From NCBI GenBank assembly GCA_001414485.1, contig LLEY01000055.1, positions 62,001-126,000 of the forward strand: 64,000 nt of DNA. Direction: 5' to 3'. This stretch comes from Calycina herbarum. Its lineage: Eukaryota > Ascomycota > Leotiomycetes > Helotiales > Pezizellaceae. The notes under the pieces are model-generated. The model did not search any database. It worked only from the letters and a program-made list of their open reading frames with translations, and was not told where the DNA came from. Position numbers and translations under genes: made by a program. The stretch's first letter is position 1. Every line of letters begins with the position of its first letter. Below are positions 46,047 through 58,860 of this stretch, piece by piece.

Positions 46047-48970
46047 TCAACCATAAATACAATCAAAATCCCTCCCAAACATCTTCTCCAACCCCTCCCT
46101 CATCTCAAAAACCGCCTCTCCCCTCTCCATCTTCCTCATCGTCCCAAATCGGAAGCTAGCCGCCGTCCCTTGCCTGTTCAACTCCGCCATATCCCGCACC
46201 CGCTCCAACACCGCAGCCTGCTGATTCTTCGCGCTCTGCCACGACATGGCCAATTCCGCGAGCACACTCTGCGCTCCACCGAAACTCGCCAAACGCCCCG
46301 AGACCCCCGAGAGTGTGAACCTCGCAGAGAGGATATCGATAGCAGAGACGATTGCATAACCGACAAAAGGCGATGAAAGATGGGCTTGGGTGTGGTGGTT
46401 GTAAGAGACTGGGCTGGAAGGCACCGATGAGCGGGAAGCAACAAGGGTATCCGCCATGCTCAAGAGTGCCTGGGCGTGATGCTCAGCGGCTGCGACGTGG
46501 TGGTGGTGCTGCGCGGCGTTAAGGTTGGAAATCTGGACGTAGCGATTCAGCTTCATGGCTGTGGTGTGGTAGAAAGTGTGCATAGTAATGAAAATGTTAT
46601 TCTCCGTCATCTTTCGGGCATTTTCGGAGGAAAATTTAAATGACGCTGGAAGTGAGGCGTTCCACGCAAGTAGACGTCTGGAAGTCGCTTCGTAAAATGC
46701 ACCGAACGAGGCACTCGTCGCAGGAGCCCGTCGTTGGGAACTGCGGTTGATGTTGGCCATGACATCCCCCCAAATCGTAGCAATATTAATAAGATAACCC
46801 ATCGGTCCAATTGTCCATTTCGAGCTTGGAACTGTTGGAGTGGAGACGTCGTAAAACGGATTTTGAGCGTCGATTTGGCTCTCGAAGCTATTATCATCAC
46901 TGGGGAGCCGGAGGAAGATGTCTTCGCCGTTGAGCATGCTGAGTTGACCGGAGCAGAATCCCGTAAATTTATCCATCAACCAACAAGACCAAAATGTTCT
47001 TCGCCTGCACTCCGCAAATCCATGGCGACTGAGGGCGTATGGGAATGTCTGTAAATAAGCATCATTGATATTCTCCATCTCCACATTTAACTTCAACCCA
47101 CTTGCTGCTCTCAGAGCCGCACCGCAGAAGTCCCAAGCATCATTCGAATTGTTGATAGCAAAGTAATACAAGGATAACAAGAGTCGTGATTGAACAAGAT
47201 GGATGGTGAATGGCCGGTTTTCACAGGCGTACCGAGAGATGGATAAATATTGAGTATGGAGTGCCTTGTGGTCCGGTCTTTTTGAAAAGAGAGCACTGAT
47301 TGCAAGAACACTGTACACGAGCATCAAATCGTCCAACGACTTCTCGCTTCCAGAAAGCATCCAGGAGCGGAAAGCACTCTGTGGGAATATTGACGAAACT
47401 GTTTCTGGAACATGTCTGAAAAAGATACCAACCAAATCGCTGACCAGAGCTGGGTGGTTACTGGCAGGGTTTACTTGCCATTGCCGATATAGGTCATGGT
47501 TTAATTGGGGCGGGTTTGCTGGTTCATGGCAATTTGCTGTTGGTGATGGCGCCTCGCGAACTGAAGGCCGAGGAGATCCTTCAGATGGAACGGGAGTAAA
47601 GTGGTTATAAGCTGTTCGCTGTCGTTTCGATGGGTGGGCTTCTGGTTCGGGTGATTGGCGTAACATATGTCGAGGAGAGATAGGTTCACTCTCACGGCCA
47701 CTCTTGAACGATTCTCCATCGGCCCTAGAAGAGGAAGGCCTAGATATGACATCTTCAGGATCAGCAGGTGGTGTATCTGGGGATCCTTGACCACCTCGAG
47801 GCCTAGAAATCATTGTTAGTTGAAGTGTCTTCCCAGAATATTCAAGCCACTAGCTACATACGCATTCTTGAACTTGCAAACTCTCCCAAACTTTTCGCAT
47901 TGGACACAGCGAGGATAGTCTGGGTCACACTTGATCTTCTTTTCTCTGCAAGTTATACATGCAATTGCGAGCCTTTTTCTTGGCTTCCCAGCTTTTGTTA
48001 CACCCCAGTGAGCGTTGACAGCTTCACCGTCAATCATTATCTTGCAATGTGTGCCGTCATCATAAAAATAGCACATCCCTTCACCAGCTACCTCGGCTTG
48101 TCGCACAAAACGAGGTAAGAACTGGGTTCCCGTCCAAATCTTTGGCCCTAAACCATCTTTCGAGGTTGCTACTTCACCGATAACTGTGCTCGCTGGTGTT
48201 GGTGGAAAACTTGGAGTAGCTGGGACACTGTGTGGTGCATCTCTGTACGTGGTCCTTACTTCGTCAGACCTATGTGGAGTCGAACTGTCTGCATGGTTTC
48301 TAAAGGATGAAGAAGTGTCCCTGGAGAAATACTCTGGTCGACTAGGTTGGCTACGTGGAGACCAGGCAGTGACCGAAGGTCCTTGTGGCCTTGAGGCATC
48401 TGTAGGAAAACGGTCATAACGGGGAGATTCTGGTTTTATGACTGTTTGGCTTGGTGGTGGAGGTGGTGGAATTGCTGTCCTTTCCACCCGCGACTCTGGT
48501 CTTGACTGAAATGTATGCTGTTGGACTGGTCGTTGAAAGTACGATGATCCATCTGCAAAGGGTCGTTCTGGGTGAACTGGTGTCGCTGGATGTCTAGAAT
48601 CAAGAGAGGCTGAAGGAAATACTGGGCTTTGACGATCTGAATATGGAGAGTGGGCAGGTCTAGCTGGAGGCCCAGATTGATGTGATGTGGAGCCAAAGAG
48701 GCTGCTCAACGAAGGGAGTTGCTCTCGACTGGCCTTTTGAGAAATTTCTGGGCGAGTGGAATACATCTCTGTGGTCCGGGATCCTCTGCTCACGTCCGAC
48801 ACAGGCGAATGTGAGGGGCTCCAACTTATCTCCCCCTTTCTCTCCGATTGGGATAAGTTCGCGTCTGGTTTGTTTGACTCTTGTGGATAATACCGTGGTT
48901 GCTGCCTCTCGTAGGTTGTTGGGCGCTCATGTAGAGAGGCAACGAATGGTTGTGTGTAAACTTGGGTCAT
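46047..48970 (-). CDS. Zn2Cys6 fungal-specific transcription factor
   Basis: Minus strand, exons 48,970-47,862 and 47,802-46,047; intron gtatgt ... ttctag with a ctaac branch; 954 residues. The open frame extends upstream to a GTG at 49,108, but 48,970 is the first ATG. Residues 1-270 are disordered (Pro, Ser, Gln, Arg). At about 280-330 a short conserved-looking block (WTGTQFLPRFVRQAEVAGEGMCYFYDDGTHCKI) precedes the binuclear cluster CITCREKKIKCDPDYPRCVQCEKFGRVCKF with the six Cys spaced for a Zn(II)2Cys6 domain. After the intron a disordered linker leads to a fungal-specific regulatory domain (LNHDLYRQWQVNPASNHPALVSDLVGIFF, YSVLAISALFSKRP, RRTFWSCWLMDKFTGFCSGQ, PFYDVS), the middle homology region. 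It is a DNA-binding regulator of unknown targets. Having the cluster at residue 340, not at the N-terminus, with a preceding conserved block, is a distinctive architecture. Confidence 0.9.
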
Positions 48971-51900
48971 GTTCGAGTTCGGTGGGTGATATCCAAACGT
49001 TTGACAAACTGAACTATCTCTAGATCCGGAAAGAAAACATACAGTCGGGTGTTGCAAGTAACTATGTAGGACCCGGAGAAGGTCGCTGTATTCAAGAGGC
49101 GGACGCACTCAGCTGACTGTCAACTCAAGACCTTGTTAACCTTTGGAAAGGGATTCCGGTCGTAGTATAATGTGGCGTTTGGGGCGATTCGCGTGGCGGG
49201 GTTCAGTGTGGTCGAAGTAAGTCCTTAGAGGCTCTCGTGGTAATCAACTAGAACGCGTGATGGGAAAGAGATGTGACGGTTTTGGATGCGGTGATAAATT
49301 TAGTGGTGGTGGAGGGGAATGAATATCACTGGACTGACGAACACTGATGCTGATGGCGGGATGATGAGAGGAAGACATGCTACTGTGTATCTACCTAGCT
49401 TCTCCATAAAATCTGTAGTCCGGGCAAGGGTCTCGGTCGGTGGTCCTGAGGGAGAGCAAATACAAGGGTGGCATTTCGGTAGTGGGAGGAGACGGGAAAA
49501 GTGGCTCATGCATCGGTGGTGTCTGAGGGCCAGAATGTATTCATGACGCTAATGATACTGTGAGCAAGCTAGCCTGACGGGGTAATAAGTACCCGCAGTG
49601 GAAACAGAGGCTGGATGGCACGCAGTAGCATCTTACCAGCCGCTGATAAGTACAGGTACATGGCAGCCATGCGTGAAGGGAAAGAGAAACATGGGAGGAA
49701 GGGACAGTGTGTGACAGATTGGGTGTGGATGGGATGGCTGGCGACTCTGTGGCAGAAAAGAGCAGATGAGCAAGGGCAAGCGAACAGGGAGGGGTAAGGG
49801 GGGAAGGAGGCCCTGGTGCGTGCAGGACGTGGCGGGCTGGGGCCTTTGCTGAAGGACCAGTTGATGGGAGCGAATAGCCGGGGGCTGTTTGGGAGTTAGG
49901 AAGAGGGAAGAGGGAAGCTCGTAGGAAAAGGCGGAAACGGAGAGCTACCTAGGCGCCACTAACACCGTACTGGTAATCGGTAGTATAAGAGGCTAACGGG
50001 TACAGATGCACATAGGAAAGTAATCAATATATACTGTAGGAAATCCATCCCAAATCCTTCAGAATGAATCAAGAAAGTTTTACCTTTTCTTGAGCCTTTG
50101 CTTGCTTTCTCCGTCACAGCTACTTCCACGGGATTCGGGACGATCAACGGCTCTCACTGTTGTCCACCGTGGATTCTGGAGATCTCTGCCATGTTCGCAA
50201 GTTTGCCAGTTTCGAGGTTACGCCCGAAGAACAAATGAGAAGCCATCACAGAGCAGCCATGATCCCTCGATACCCATCAGCCACTACGCCTAATGTGGTA
50301 ACTTGACGACATTATCCGTACCGAGGACGCTTAGCACGCTTGAAGCACAATGATTCGAGCTCTCCCGTGTCGGGTACCCTGTAAAGTATGGCCGCTGGGT
50401 CCATGTCTGCAGCGTGTGGAACCTGTGGGGTAAGATTGAGGAGGCGCGTGGAGTGGAGTTCGATCTGACAGCTTCACCAAGCAAGTGGACAACTCAATTA
50501 GTTCGGACACGGACAGCTACCGACCACCAAGTAGCTAGCTGTTCGTTACTCGAGCAGTTGTAGGTTTAGCGCACCGCTCACACCTCTCGCGAAGGATCCA
50601 TACGGAACCAAACATGGAAACACTTGAGAAAGTGGCAGACTCTCGTACAGCGTATATCCCTCGAGCCCTCGAAGCGCCGACAAAGCCATGGAGAAAGAAA
50701 ACAGGAGGACAATCCAGCCATTCAACCATTGAGAATGCGGCTCGGCGAGCAGACAACGCCATTCCACAGAGGTGCGATTGAAGAAACATTTTGACTTGGA
50801 ATAGTCTCTAGCAATCGGCGATTACTGTCTTTCGCTTGTCAACAAGGCAGCGAGCGAATTCGGCATGAGATGATGGATGATTGCCTTGGTTCCGAATTGA
50901 ATCTGATGTTATCATTCAACTCCAAATCAAAGCATTCCCAGAAACCCGGCGCGCTTTCTCTGCGTCTGAGAAGCCCCCTGACAATAATAATCACCCCCTG
51001 CGCGAGACAGAGGGTTGACGGGAAACGTGTGAGCTTCCCATCTTTTCCCAATTTTATCCACCCTAAACAAGCCTGTCAAGCCTCTCCGAGATCAACCGAC
51101 AAGAATAGTCCTTGGGCGTATTCGTAAGCCTTTGAAAAGGCCCCATCGTGCCCCATGCTCGCGGTCACCAAGCACCGGGATCATGGACTCACGATCTCTT
51201 GGGCATGGGTCCTTGAAGAGATTCCAGCACTTCTGTGGTTGAGATGTCCAACCCCCTGTTGGAGCACAAAGTTAGTCCCATCTGAGCATCTCCAATCGCC
51301 CCATCGCGAAGAGCGGGAGTCTGTGTGACAAATGCCACGCTAGTACAGAAGGAGGGGGCTACTCGAGCACTTGCGATGTCTCAGCCAACACTAAATCTCC
51401 AATCTCGGAAGGTCTGGTCACCTCGAAGAAACTTTGTTCTACGGTCCGTGGGTTCCACGTCCACACGAAGCTTCTCCATTGGGGGTGATCGGTGATGACT
51501 GCCATCGATAATCCTCAAAGTACCCGAAGTGAAGGACTAAAAGGTGGTGATAACGGGCCACCAGGGGTTGCAAAAATTAGTGACTGTAGCCCCCTCGCCC
51601 TTTCCCTTCTACAATTGTCCAAACACTTCTAGGAGAATAAAGATGAAATAAATATCATTATTCCAGTCGTTTAGGACAATTAGATTTATTGTCCAAGTGA
51701 AGCTACACCCCCTGGTGGGGGCGGTGGACGATGAACCGGGCGGTCGAGCAGGAGTAGATGTCGGTTCTAGGAAAACTTGCGAATTTTGGGAAAGCATAGA
51801 CCTAATCCACTATCATTATAAGTTTCAACTCAGGAGTCAAGTCCTCGTGATCTCACAATAATCTCTTGAATTTGGGAGGGGCGATCTTGACACCGTCTGC

Positions 51901-54900
51901 AGTGAGTGATTCCGACGACGCAACGCAGGATGCCATTTACAAATCGACACGAGTCGGAAACTTGACGACACACCGAGCGCTGCGAGTGCAATCCCGTCAG
52001 ACTGGATCTGGGATCGAGTCCGATGCAGCTAAGAGGGTTCTCAACACCGCCAGAGGGGAACTGGTGGCAGACTAAAATCATGGATGGGCTGGTGTGCTAC
52101 CTAGGTAGGTAGCGCGAGCTTCCATTTGCCGTCCTGGCTAATGACTTCGCCGATGCCTTGATAAATGTTCCCAGAAATGCCTCCGTGGTGTTCCGGTTTG
52201 GGTAAGTGGTTTTTGGCTGGTTTTGTCGGGGCTTGCAGCCAGCAGTTCTTCCGCGAAAGAGCGTCCGCCATTCCAACGTAACCACTATGTCGGGTTCTGT
52301 AACTTGTACGGATGTAGAAGTACCACCAATGCCGACTGGAATAATACTCCGCCTGGGTTGGACTTGCCCTCAACCTGGCCTTGGGTTCGGGTTCGGGCTC
52401 GGGACGCCTCAAAGGGACCACGGAGGTAATACTGGTAATACTGGGTATTATGGAATCCGCTCTTGCATCGTGAGTCTCAACTTGGATGAGGATGTCGGGA
52501 GTGGTGGACCGTCACACCGCAGCATACAACTCACCAAGCTTGGGGTGACGTTGCGATGGTGAAAGAGAAGAAGCCATCCGTGTTCCATCCTCGGTCTGAT
52601 GCTGGAGAGTACCTCGACATTGTCCGTATCCGGATCTTATCGCAGATGTGGCGATGGCATCCCAAGAAGTCTTGACACTGCCAGCAAAGACCATTCAACA
52701 CGTCTCGGGACGCTCAATCGGGTTGACTCTGTCTGAGGGACTTGCCACCAAATGGGGTCTCCAGAGGCATCCCGTAGCATGAAATGAAATGAGGCCGTAT
52801 CTGCTTACAGCCGGCGCTTTTATCGGGCACAATTCGGTGTGTTGGATCTCCTCTGGGCGCCTCTGGGCGATGGTGGTGGTGGTGTTGACTGTTGAGATCT
52901 CGACCCCTTCTTGAGAAAGTTCTCCACGGAGAAGCCACGCCTCATCTCCATGGCAGCCTGAGAGTCAAGGCACTACTTTGGTAAGTGGTCTCGACTGTGC
53001 ATCCATCTCATCTCGTCGTGCAACCATATCCCTTCCATTCTCTGATCTCACGGAATCACGGCCACCATTATCCCAGGAGGATTCGCGTCTCTCATCGCAT
53101 CGGTCATCCCTCTCCGTAAACAAAACCCCGTAGACGGGCCGTTGAGATGATGGCAGAGAGGGTTGTTTGAGAATCGAATTCGAAATCGAAATGCGAAGGC
53201 GCCGCGGCCGTACTCTCAGTCTGCCACGGTTTTTCCAGTATTCCAACGACACAACACCACCATCGCCTGCCGCAGACGGCCAACGATGTAAGAATGCCCT
53301 GCCCGTCTCTGCAGTTGCTGTTGCTGTCGTCCATCCTCCTGGACCTCGCCCGTGGACTAGTCCAGCATCATCCAAAGGAATCAAAGGAACCTAGAATCGA
53401 GTTATCACAGCCAACCTCCTCAAACTCAACTCTAATTAACTATGTTACCCTAGCTTAAAAAGCGCTCGATGAGCTTCGTTATCGATAAGATCGCCATTTC
53501 CACCGTTTCGTAATCCGCCCCATCCAGATGCCGTTACTTAGGAAAATATACCGAACTAGGATTTGCCCTAGCCCCCAACAGAATTCAGGATCCGTGCAGA
53601 AGAAGACTCCTCCGCGGCCTCTAGAACCGTGCCTCCTCTCTGCAGGAACAAGCGCCAAAAACATATGGCACCATGCCATGCCGCGTGCCAAGTCTGCTAG
53701 TCTGGTAAAGATGCTTTCCCTGCCGCCTGGTTTTCCGGGTGCCAAAAGGAAAAAAAGGTTGATTGCCAGAATGCCACAAAGAGGAACCCTATAGTAACAC
53801 TTGGTACTTGGTTCCGACGGAGCTGCTTGCCGAGCAAACCGGCACGAGGACGAGTAACTACCGCTCTTTGCGCTCATTGCCGTATTTACCCTAAACGCTC
53901 TGCTGGGAATCCTGACATGAGGGTTGGGAGAAACAATAGAATCAGGGAAATCCTTTTCCAGAATCACAAAAGGAATCATCGTACTTGCTTCAAAGGTTCA
54001 ACCTGGAAAGATGTTGCTTGATCACAAAAAATCCTCCTGACGAGAAGGATACGCCCGTCGTTCACAAGACCGATGGGAGATTCGGGTGTCAGAGACTGCG
54101 GCGGGAGTATGATCTATCATATTTCTTCCTCGTTTTGTCATTTTCGCACTACCGGACATCAACCTCAAACCATCCTTTCGCTTGTCTTATCACCGCGGTT
54201 TTTATCGTTTTTCCCATTTCTTTTCATGCCAACCAACGAATGCTCCCAACGGTCGAACAATTTGATGCACCGGCAGATAAAGAGGGTGGAAGGGAAAGCC
54301 CCTAATGTTTTAGAGCTATATGATCGCTGGCCCACCACAGAACAGGGCCATTTGGCGAATTGGAATCGCTCGCCAGAAGCCTTCCGACACTGTTGTGGGC
54401 CATTTCATAAGATCACGGAGTAGGGCTTTCCCTTCCACATCTACAGGGGCGGCTCAACGGTCGCAACTTCAAGATTATTGCCTCTGGGCGAAGCGGCTCT
54501 TTTCGAATTTAGACTCAAAACTACAGATGTCCTGCATGCCACAACAATCCCCTATCGCGGTTGGCAATGACCCTTCAATGTGTTGCAGCCAGTTGTACAA
54601 TTCATAGTAAATTATTTTAATATTTCGAATTCGGTAGCATAATTCCGATTCTCCAGCTATCCCAACTTTCCTGGCTTTGTCAGTATACATCAACAATATT
54701 CAAACCAAATATTTACGTTTTCATCAGCCGCGCCATCCATTCCGATTTCCTCTTATTGGTATATGAGCCTATATACCAAGGCATCAAACTGGTTTTGCTG
54801 CAGAAGTACCTCCTATTGGCTCACTTACGAATCACGCCCTCGCCTGTCGATTTCTCGCCGCATGCAAGGAATCCTAAGAATAGACCGACCGTATATCACG

Positions 54901-57900
54901 GACCAAATATGATTTCCGCACACAAAACGTATTCCCGGATAATGGGTAAATTTAAGTGTCAAAGCAAATTCGCAACTGCCATTTCCATACGCTATCTCCT
55001 ACACCACTATCAAATGCAGGCATCTTGCGAGCGGCATCTGTATTTTTCCCAATCGAATCGGATAATCCCCTTTATATTATCCTGCTAAGTTTATGTTTAC
55101 TCTTCTCCAATTCACAACAATTAAAGTATTAAAGTTCTGACCTTTGTTAAGTAGGGAGAGAAGCTTCCAACGAAGGCGTCTCGAATTTTCTCGTCTATTA
55201 TTCCCCCAAGAAGCAGTTGATGATCCACCGGCTGCTACTGTAGCGGCAAGGTCTCTGAGTTGTGACCCATGTGTAACGCCTGGGGTACCGTGAGCACTAC
55301 CGAGGGAAAGTCAGTGAGGGGTCAGGAATTGCCGTGATTCGTTCATTTGACTCTGGCGCCAACGTGCCAACGTCGTAATCGTAATCACGATGCGCGGGGA
55401 ATCAGATGGGGAATGGATAGCGAAATTTGAGTTTTTTTCTGCGTCTCATTATTGACAACACCACCCGCCTTGGGCGAACAGTGGATTGAAAATTTTCAGT
55501 CCGTGTCGGTCGCTTTTGTTTTGGATTGGTGTTGGTATTGGTTTTAATGTTTCGTTAGGCAGAAGATAACTCCGCAAAAGGCCGACGAAGAGGATGGTTA
55601 CTTTGATGACTGCATGCATACACGAACTTTACTCATAGCAACTCGACGGCACATGGTTACTGACACTGTCTTTTGAGAAATTCGATACTGGACTTACCGT
55701 CCCTAGACTTTGATCGGAGTTTATCCGTCCACACAAGCTCTTTCGTTCACGTTCCGTCGCGAACCGATCGCCAGTTGGAAAGACAAACGTGGATAGCTGG
55801 AGGTTCGTTGTTGCGTATTATTAACCTAGTCAGCCACCTCCTGAGAATACTTTCCTTTCTCAGTTCTCACTCCTTCAGTGGCTTTTCCCACGTTACTTAA
55901 AACCCCAGGAGGCGGCAGGGACAGGGCTCTGTTGGAGAAGTCACGGCTCGTCAGCCATGTCGTGGACAATTGATTCATGGGAAAGAATGCCGAATCCAAC
56001 TTTCTTTCCCCCGGCACGTTCTTGGGTCAACAGTTTGCCCGGGCCGCTGCGATGCCACGTTGTGGATCGAGGATCTGTCGCGGCAAAGCACTGTAATCCT
56101 CAATGCCCACGGTGGCACAGTTCCTTTTTGTACCCCCGTACCAACCCCACAAAAGGTTCCACAAGGGAAAGGGAACATGAGCGAGGAAAATCACACCACA
56201 GGGAGAACCTTCTCTTTTATGAATGCCCCGTTGAGGAGTCGAAGTTTCCTTCTTCTTTCCTTCTTGAACAAAGCTTTCGCAAGCTCTCCCCTTTTAGGAG
56301 GGGTGGATCAGTATAAAATCGGGAGCGAGGGGGTGGGGTATATAGAGTAAGTATGGTTTTTGGTGTTTTCGGTTGAGCAAGTGGCTGACACTGGCAGGAG
56401 GCAGGGGTAAGATGGGAATGATGCGCACGTTGAATAGATTAAATCTAACGAACCCCTCGTCTCATAACTTTACATGAATGGCACGGGCCAGTTATTGTTT
56501 TAATGTAAATAATACTCACCCGGTCTCTTCATGTTTTTTTTCTTTTGCAATAGCCGCGCAGGGCGGCAGACAAGGCCCATTGTCTTTTTTGGCTGGGGTC
56601 ACGGGAAATCCAGCATGATAGATGACGACGAAACGGGGGTATTTTCCTGTTTTCCCGCCTTGAGCATTGATCTTTTTTGGGGTTTGAGAAATGGGGGATG
56701 TACGAGATCGATACGGAGTACGGGGTGTACGGTACGGTACGGAGGTGAGTACGGACGAGGATTGAATGATCATGATCTGATAATGCGTTTTTGGAGGCTT
56801 TGCCTAAATTTTGTTTATGGTTCGTCTGATGTCTTGCCTGTCGATTTTGTTTGTTGGTTTTTTTCCACGTACGATTATTTCTGCAACAGTGACTCGCATT
56901 CTTTTTTACCAATGGGGTAAGTTACGATTGCGCAATATGGTTTCGGCGATTTTTGGGTGTTTGGGGATTTTCGATAGGGCGTTCTAAATGGTTACCGGTT
57001 GGTCTTGTTGGTGGCTTGATGCAAGTGTCATTTTGTTGGCTTGGGACCGAATGACATTGATTGACTGGTGCAACCAACATTTTTCTTCTCGCACCATGTA
57101 ACGTTGACGAAATGGGATAAGCATGCATGGGAATTGTTTGGTGTGATGGCTCTTCGGTGCGTTCCGTGCCTTTTTACGTACTTGGATACTTGGGAGGCTC
57201 AAAATGGTACTTTGATGATTTTTGGCGGCAAACGCGGATGAGGGTTGGCTTGGGAGATATGGGTTCTCTCGTATTTTCCGAGGTGTGAGTTTGTGTGTAT
57301 ATATGGGTTTTGTATGGTGGAAAATTAATTGAGGGGTTTTGAGGGGAATTTCTTGGGGTTTGTGGTTTTGCTGTTGCCTGGTGGTAAGTACTTCGTAAGG
57401 TGAAATGGGTATGGTTGATGATGATGCTAAGAAGTATTAGTAATATTGGATAGTATGCTTTCTCTTTTTGTTTGGTCTTTTTAAGTCTTATTTTCCTCGC
57501 ATACCATGTAGTTCCTCTTTCGATCATACGTCAAGTGGGGTCTAGAATTCTAGTCTACCTTGTCTAACAGTGACACTTTCAATTTACGTGTTTCTACAAT
57601 TCTCCCAGTTTTGAAAAAAGGGACTATGTTGTTTTTGTGAGATCTTTCAATTTTGATAAAGTGAAATTACGATTGGAGGGGGAGAACTATTTTGCCGTAT
57701 AGCATAGTCATCCATGATTCGCAGCTTCGAGTGCATGAAGTATGAATCATCAAGAGTGTGTACTTTAGATATTTCCCCTGTAGTACGTAACTTTGGCACC
57801 TTCGTTTAGATTCCTCTATTCGTGTCGGAAGCGTATCTCACCCTTAAAAATCTCACCCTCTTCTCTCCCTCCGAACTCGCTCTCTTGCACTTTCAAAGCG

Positions 57901-58008
57901 CCTAATATCCTCCCAAGCTTTTAAACTTTTCCAAATACAACCACCTCTTCGCAACCACGACCAACCTCTTCCAATACGAACACATCACACCACCAGACGC
58001 TCCTCAAT
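48971..58008. other. 9-kb gene-free region upstream of the Zn2Cys6 gene
   Basis: No gene I can support on either strand over 9 kb. All open frames are at most about 170 codons, overlap others on the opposite strand and lack motifs. The region has ordinary base composition and no obvious transposon. Short repeats seen: ggttcgggttcgggctcggg near 52,387; ggtaatactggtaatactgg at 52,425; tacgg tandem around 56,718-56,750. The first kilobases left of 50 kb are the likely promoter and leader of the regulator. Such long 5' spaces are typical of developmentally controlled fungal regulators and can hold long leaders, upstream ORFs or non-coding transcripts (inference). Confidence 0.45.
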
Positions 58009-58860
58009 ATGGGTTGGTTTGACACATCCCTAAAGAATTCTCATGCTTACATAAATCCACAGCCTCCTCCAGAAACAAAACCCAAGCTCAACAATGTTCC
58101 AGGTGAACTCCGAAATGCCATTTGCGAGGTCTCTGCCATTCCTGTCACGGAACCCGAAACCATCAAAGCAACTACCGTTATAGTCTCATACAGTACAATC
58201 ACGGGCTATTGGGACGAGGTCCAATTGTTCTATATCGACCATATCAGCGATAGTGGCCGTAGCACTTTACTAGGCAAGGAAATAGTACAAGTCACAGAGC
58301 TCACACAAGAAGTCCTAACTCTTGTCATGCCGAAGATCTTGTTTCGCACCAAGACACCGCAAGCTCTAAACGCCTTTGCAGAGATCTTCAATGCCCGCTC
58401 CCTCGTCTGCCACCAACTCCCTGAATTACATCTCGAGGTTGACCTCTTCGGCAACTTGGACGATGAGAAACTCTCAATCCTCTCCCGCCAAAATGAAACC
58501 AAGAGACCCCACGGAGACTCAATCAACATACACGATCACGTCAAGGAGTGGTCTGCTTCGATTTGTGCTCTTCCACCGAACACAACCCTTCACCTTGTCT
58601 TTTCGCAGATTTGGATGGAGTTTCAATCGCTACGAGGTCTTTCAAAGAATTGTGGCATCCCCAAGTACCAAACCTCCTTCAAGTTCACCGAGCCTGGCAC
58701 TCAAGACCGTGATTTCTTTCGAGCCCAAACTATGGCAGCTGTATTGGATTTGATAGTTTCCGATATGGTAGGAATTAGTCCTGAGAAGCGAGCTGCTCTC
58801 GTAGAGACAGGCTGTAGGGGTTTCAATATACCAAGACAATATACAAACGCTCCGGAGTGA
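58009..58860 (+). CDS. Small fungal protein with F-box-like start, function unknown
   Basis: Single exon, 283 residues, ATG preceded by a C/A-rich leader typical of fungal 5' UTRs. An N-terminal motif LNNVPGELRNAICEVSAI (residues 27-44) resembles the F-box-like LPxELRNxIY start found in a very large group of ascomycete proteins. The rest (HQLPELHLEVDLFGNL, ASICALPPNTTLHLVFSQIW, AVLDLIVSDMVGISPEKRAALVE) has the strand-helix pattern of that group. No catalytic motif, signal peptide or membrane span. Isolated on both sides by several kilobases. It may be an SCF adaptor or simply a fold relative. Confidence 0.7.
   Translation: MGWFDTSLKNSHAYINPQPPPETKPKLNNVPGELRNAICEVSAIPVTEPETIKATTVIVSYSTITGYWDEVQLFYIDHISDSGRSTLLGKEIVQVTELTQEVLTLVMPKILFRTKTPQALNAFAEIFNARSLVCHQLPELHLEVDLFGNLDDEKLSILSRQNETKRPHGDSINIHDHVKEWSASICALPPNTTLHLVFSQIWMEFQSLRGLSKNCGIPKYQTSFKFTEPGTQDRDFFRAQTMAAVLDLIVSDMVGISPEKRAALVETGCRGFNIPRQYTNAPE

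Noticed and set aside
52378..52405. Telomere-like or tRNA-like signal in ggttcgggttcgggctcggg
   Set aside because: Only two to three imperfect units, no cloverleaf arms and no telomere repeat match.
53479..53979. 166-codon minus ORF in the desert
   Set aside because: No motif and overlapped by plus ORFs of similar length; not enough to call a gene.
56529..56920. Paired ORFs of 127-129 codons on opposite strands
   Set aside because: Mirror open frames of equal length over low-complexity DNA are a composition effect.
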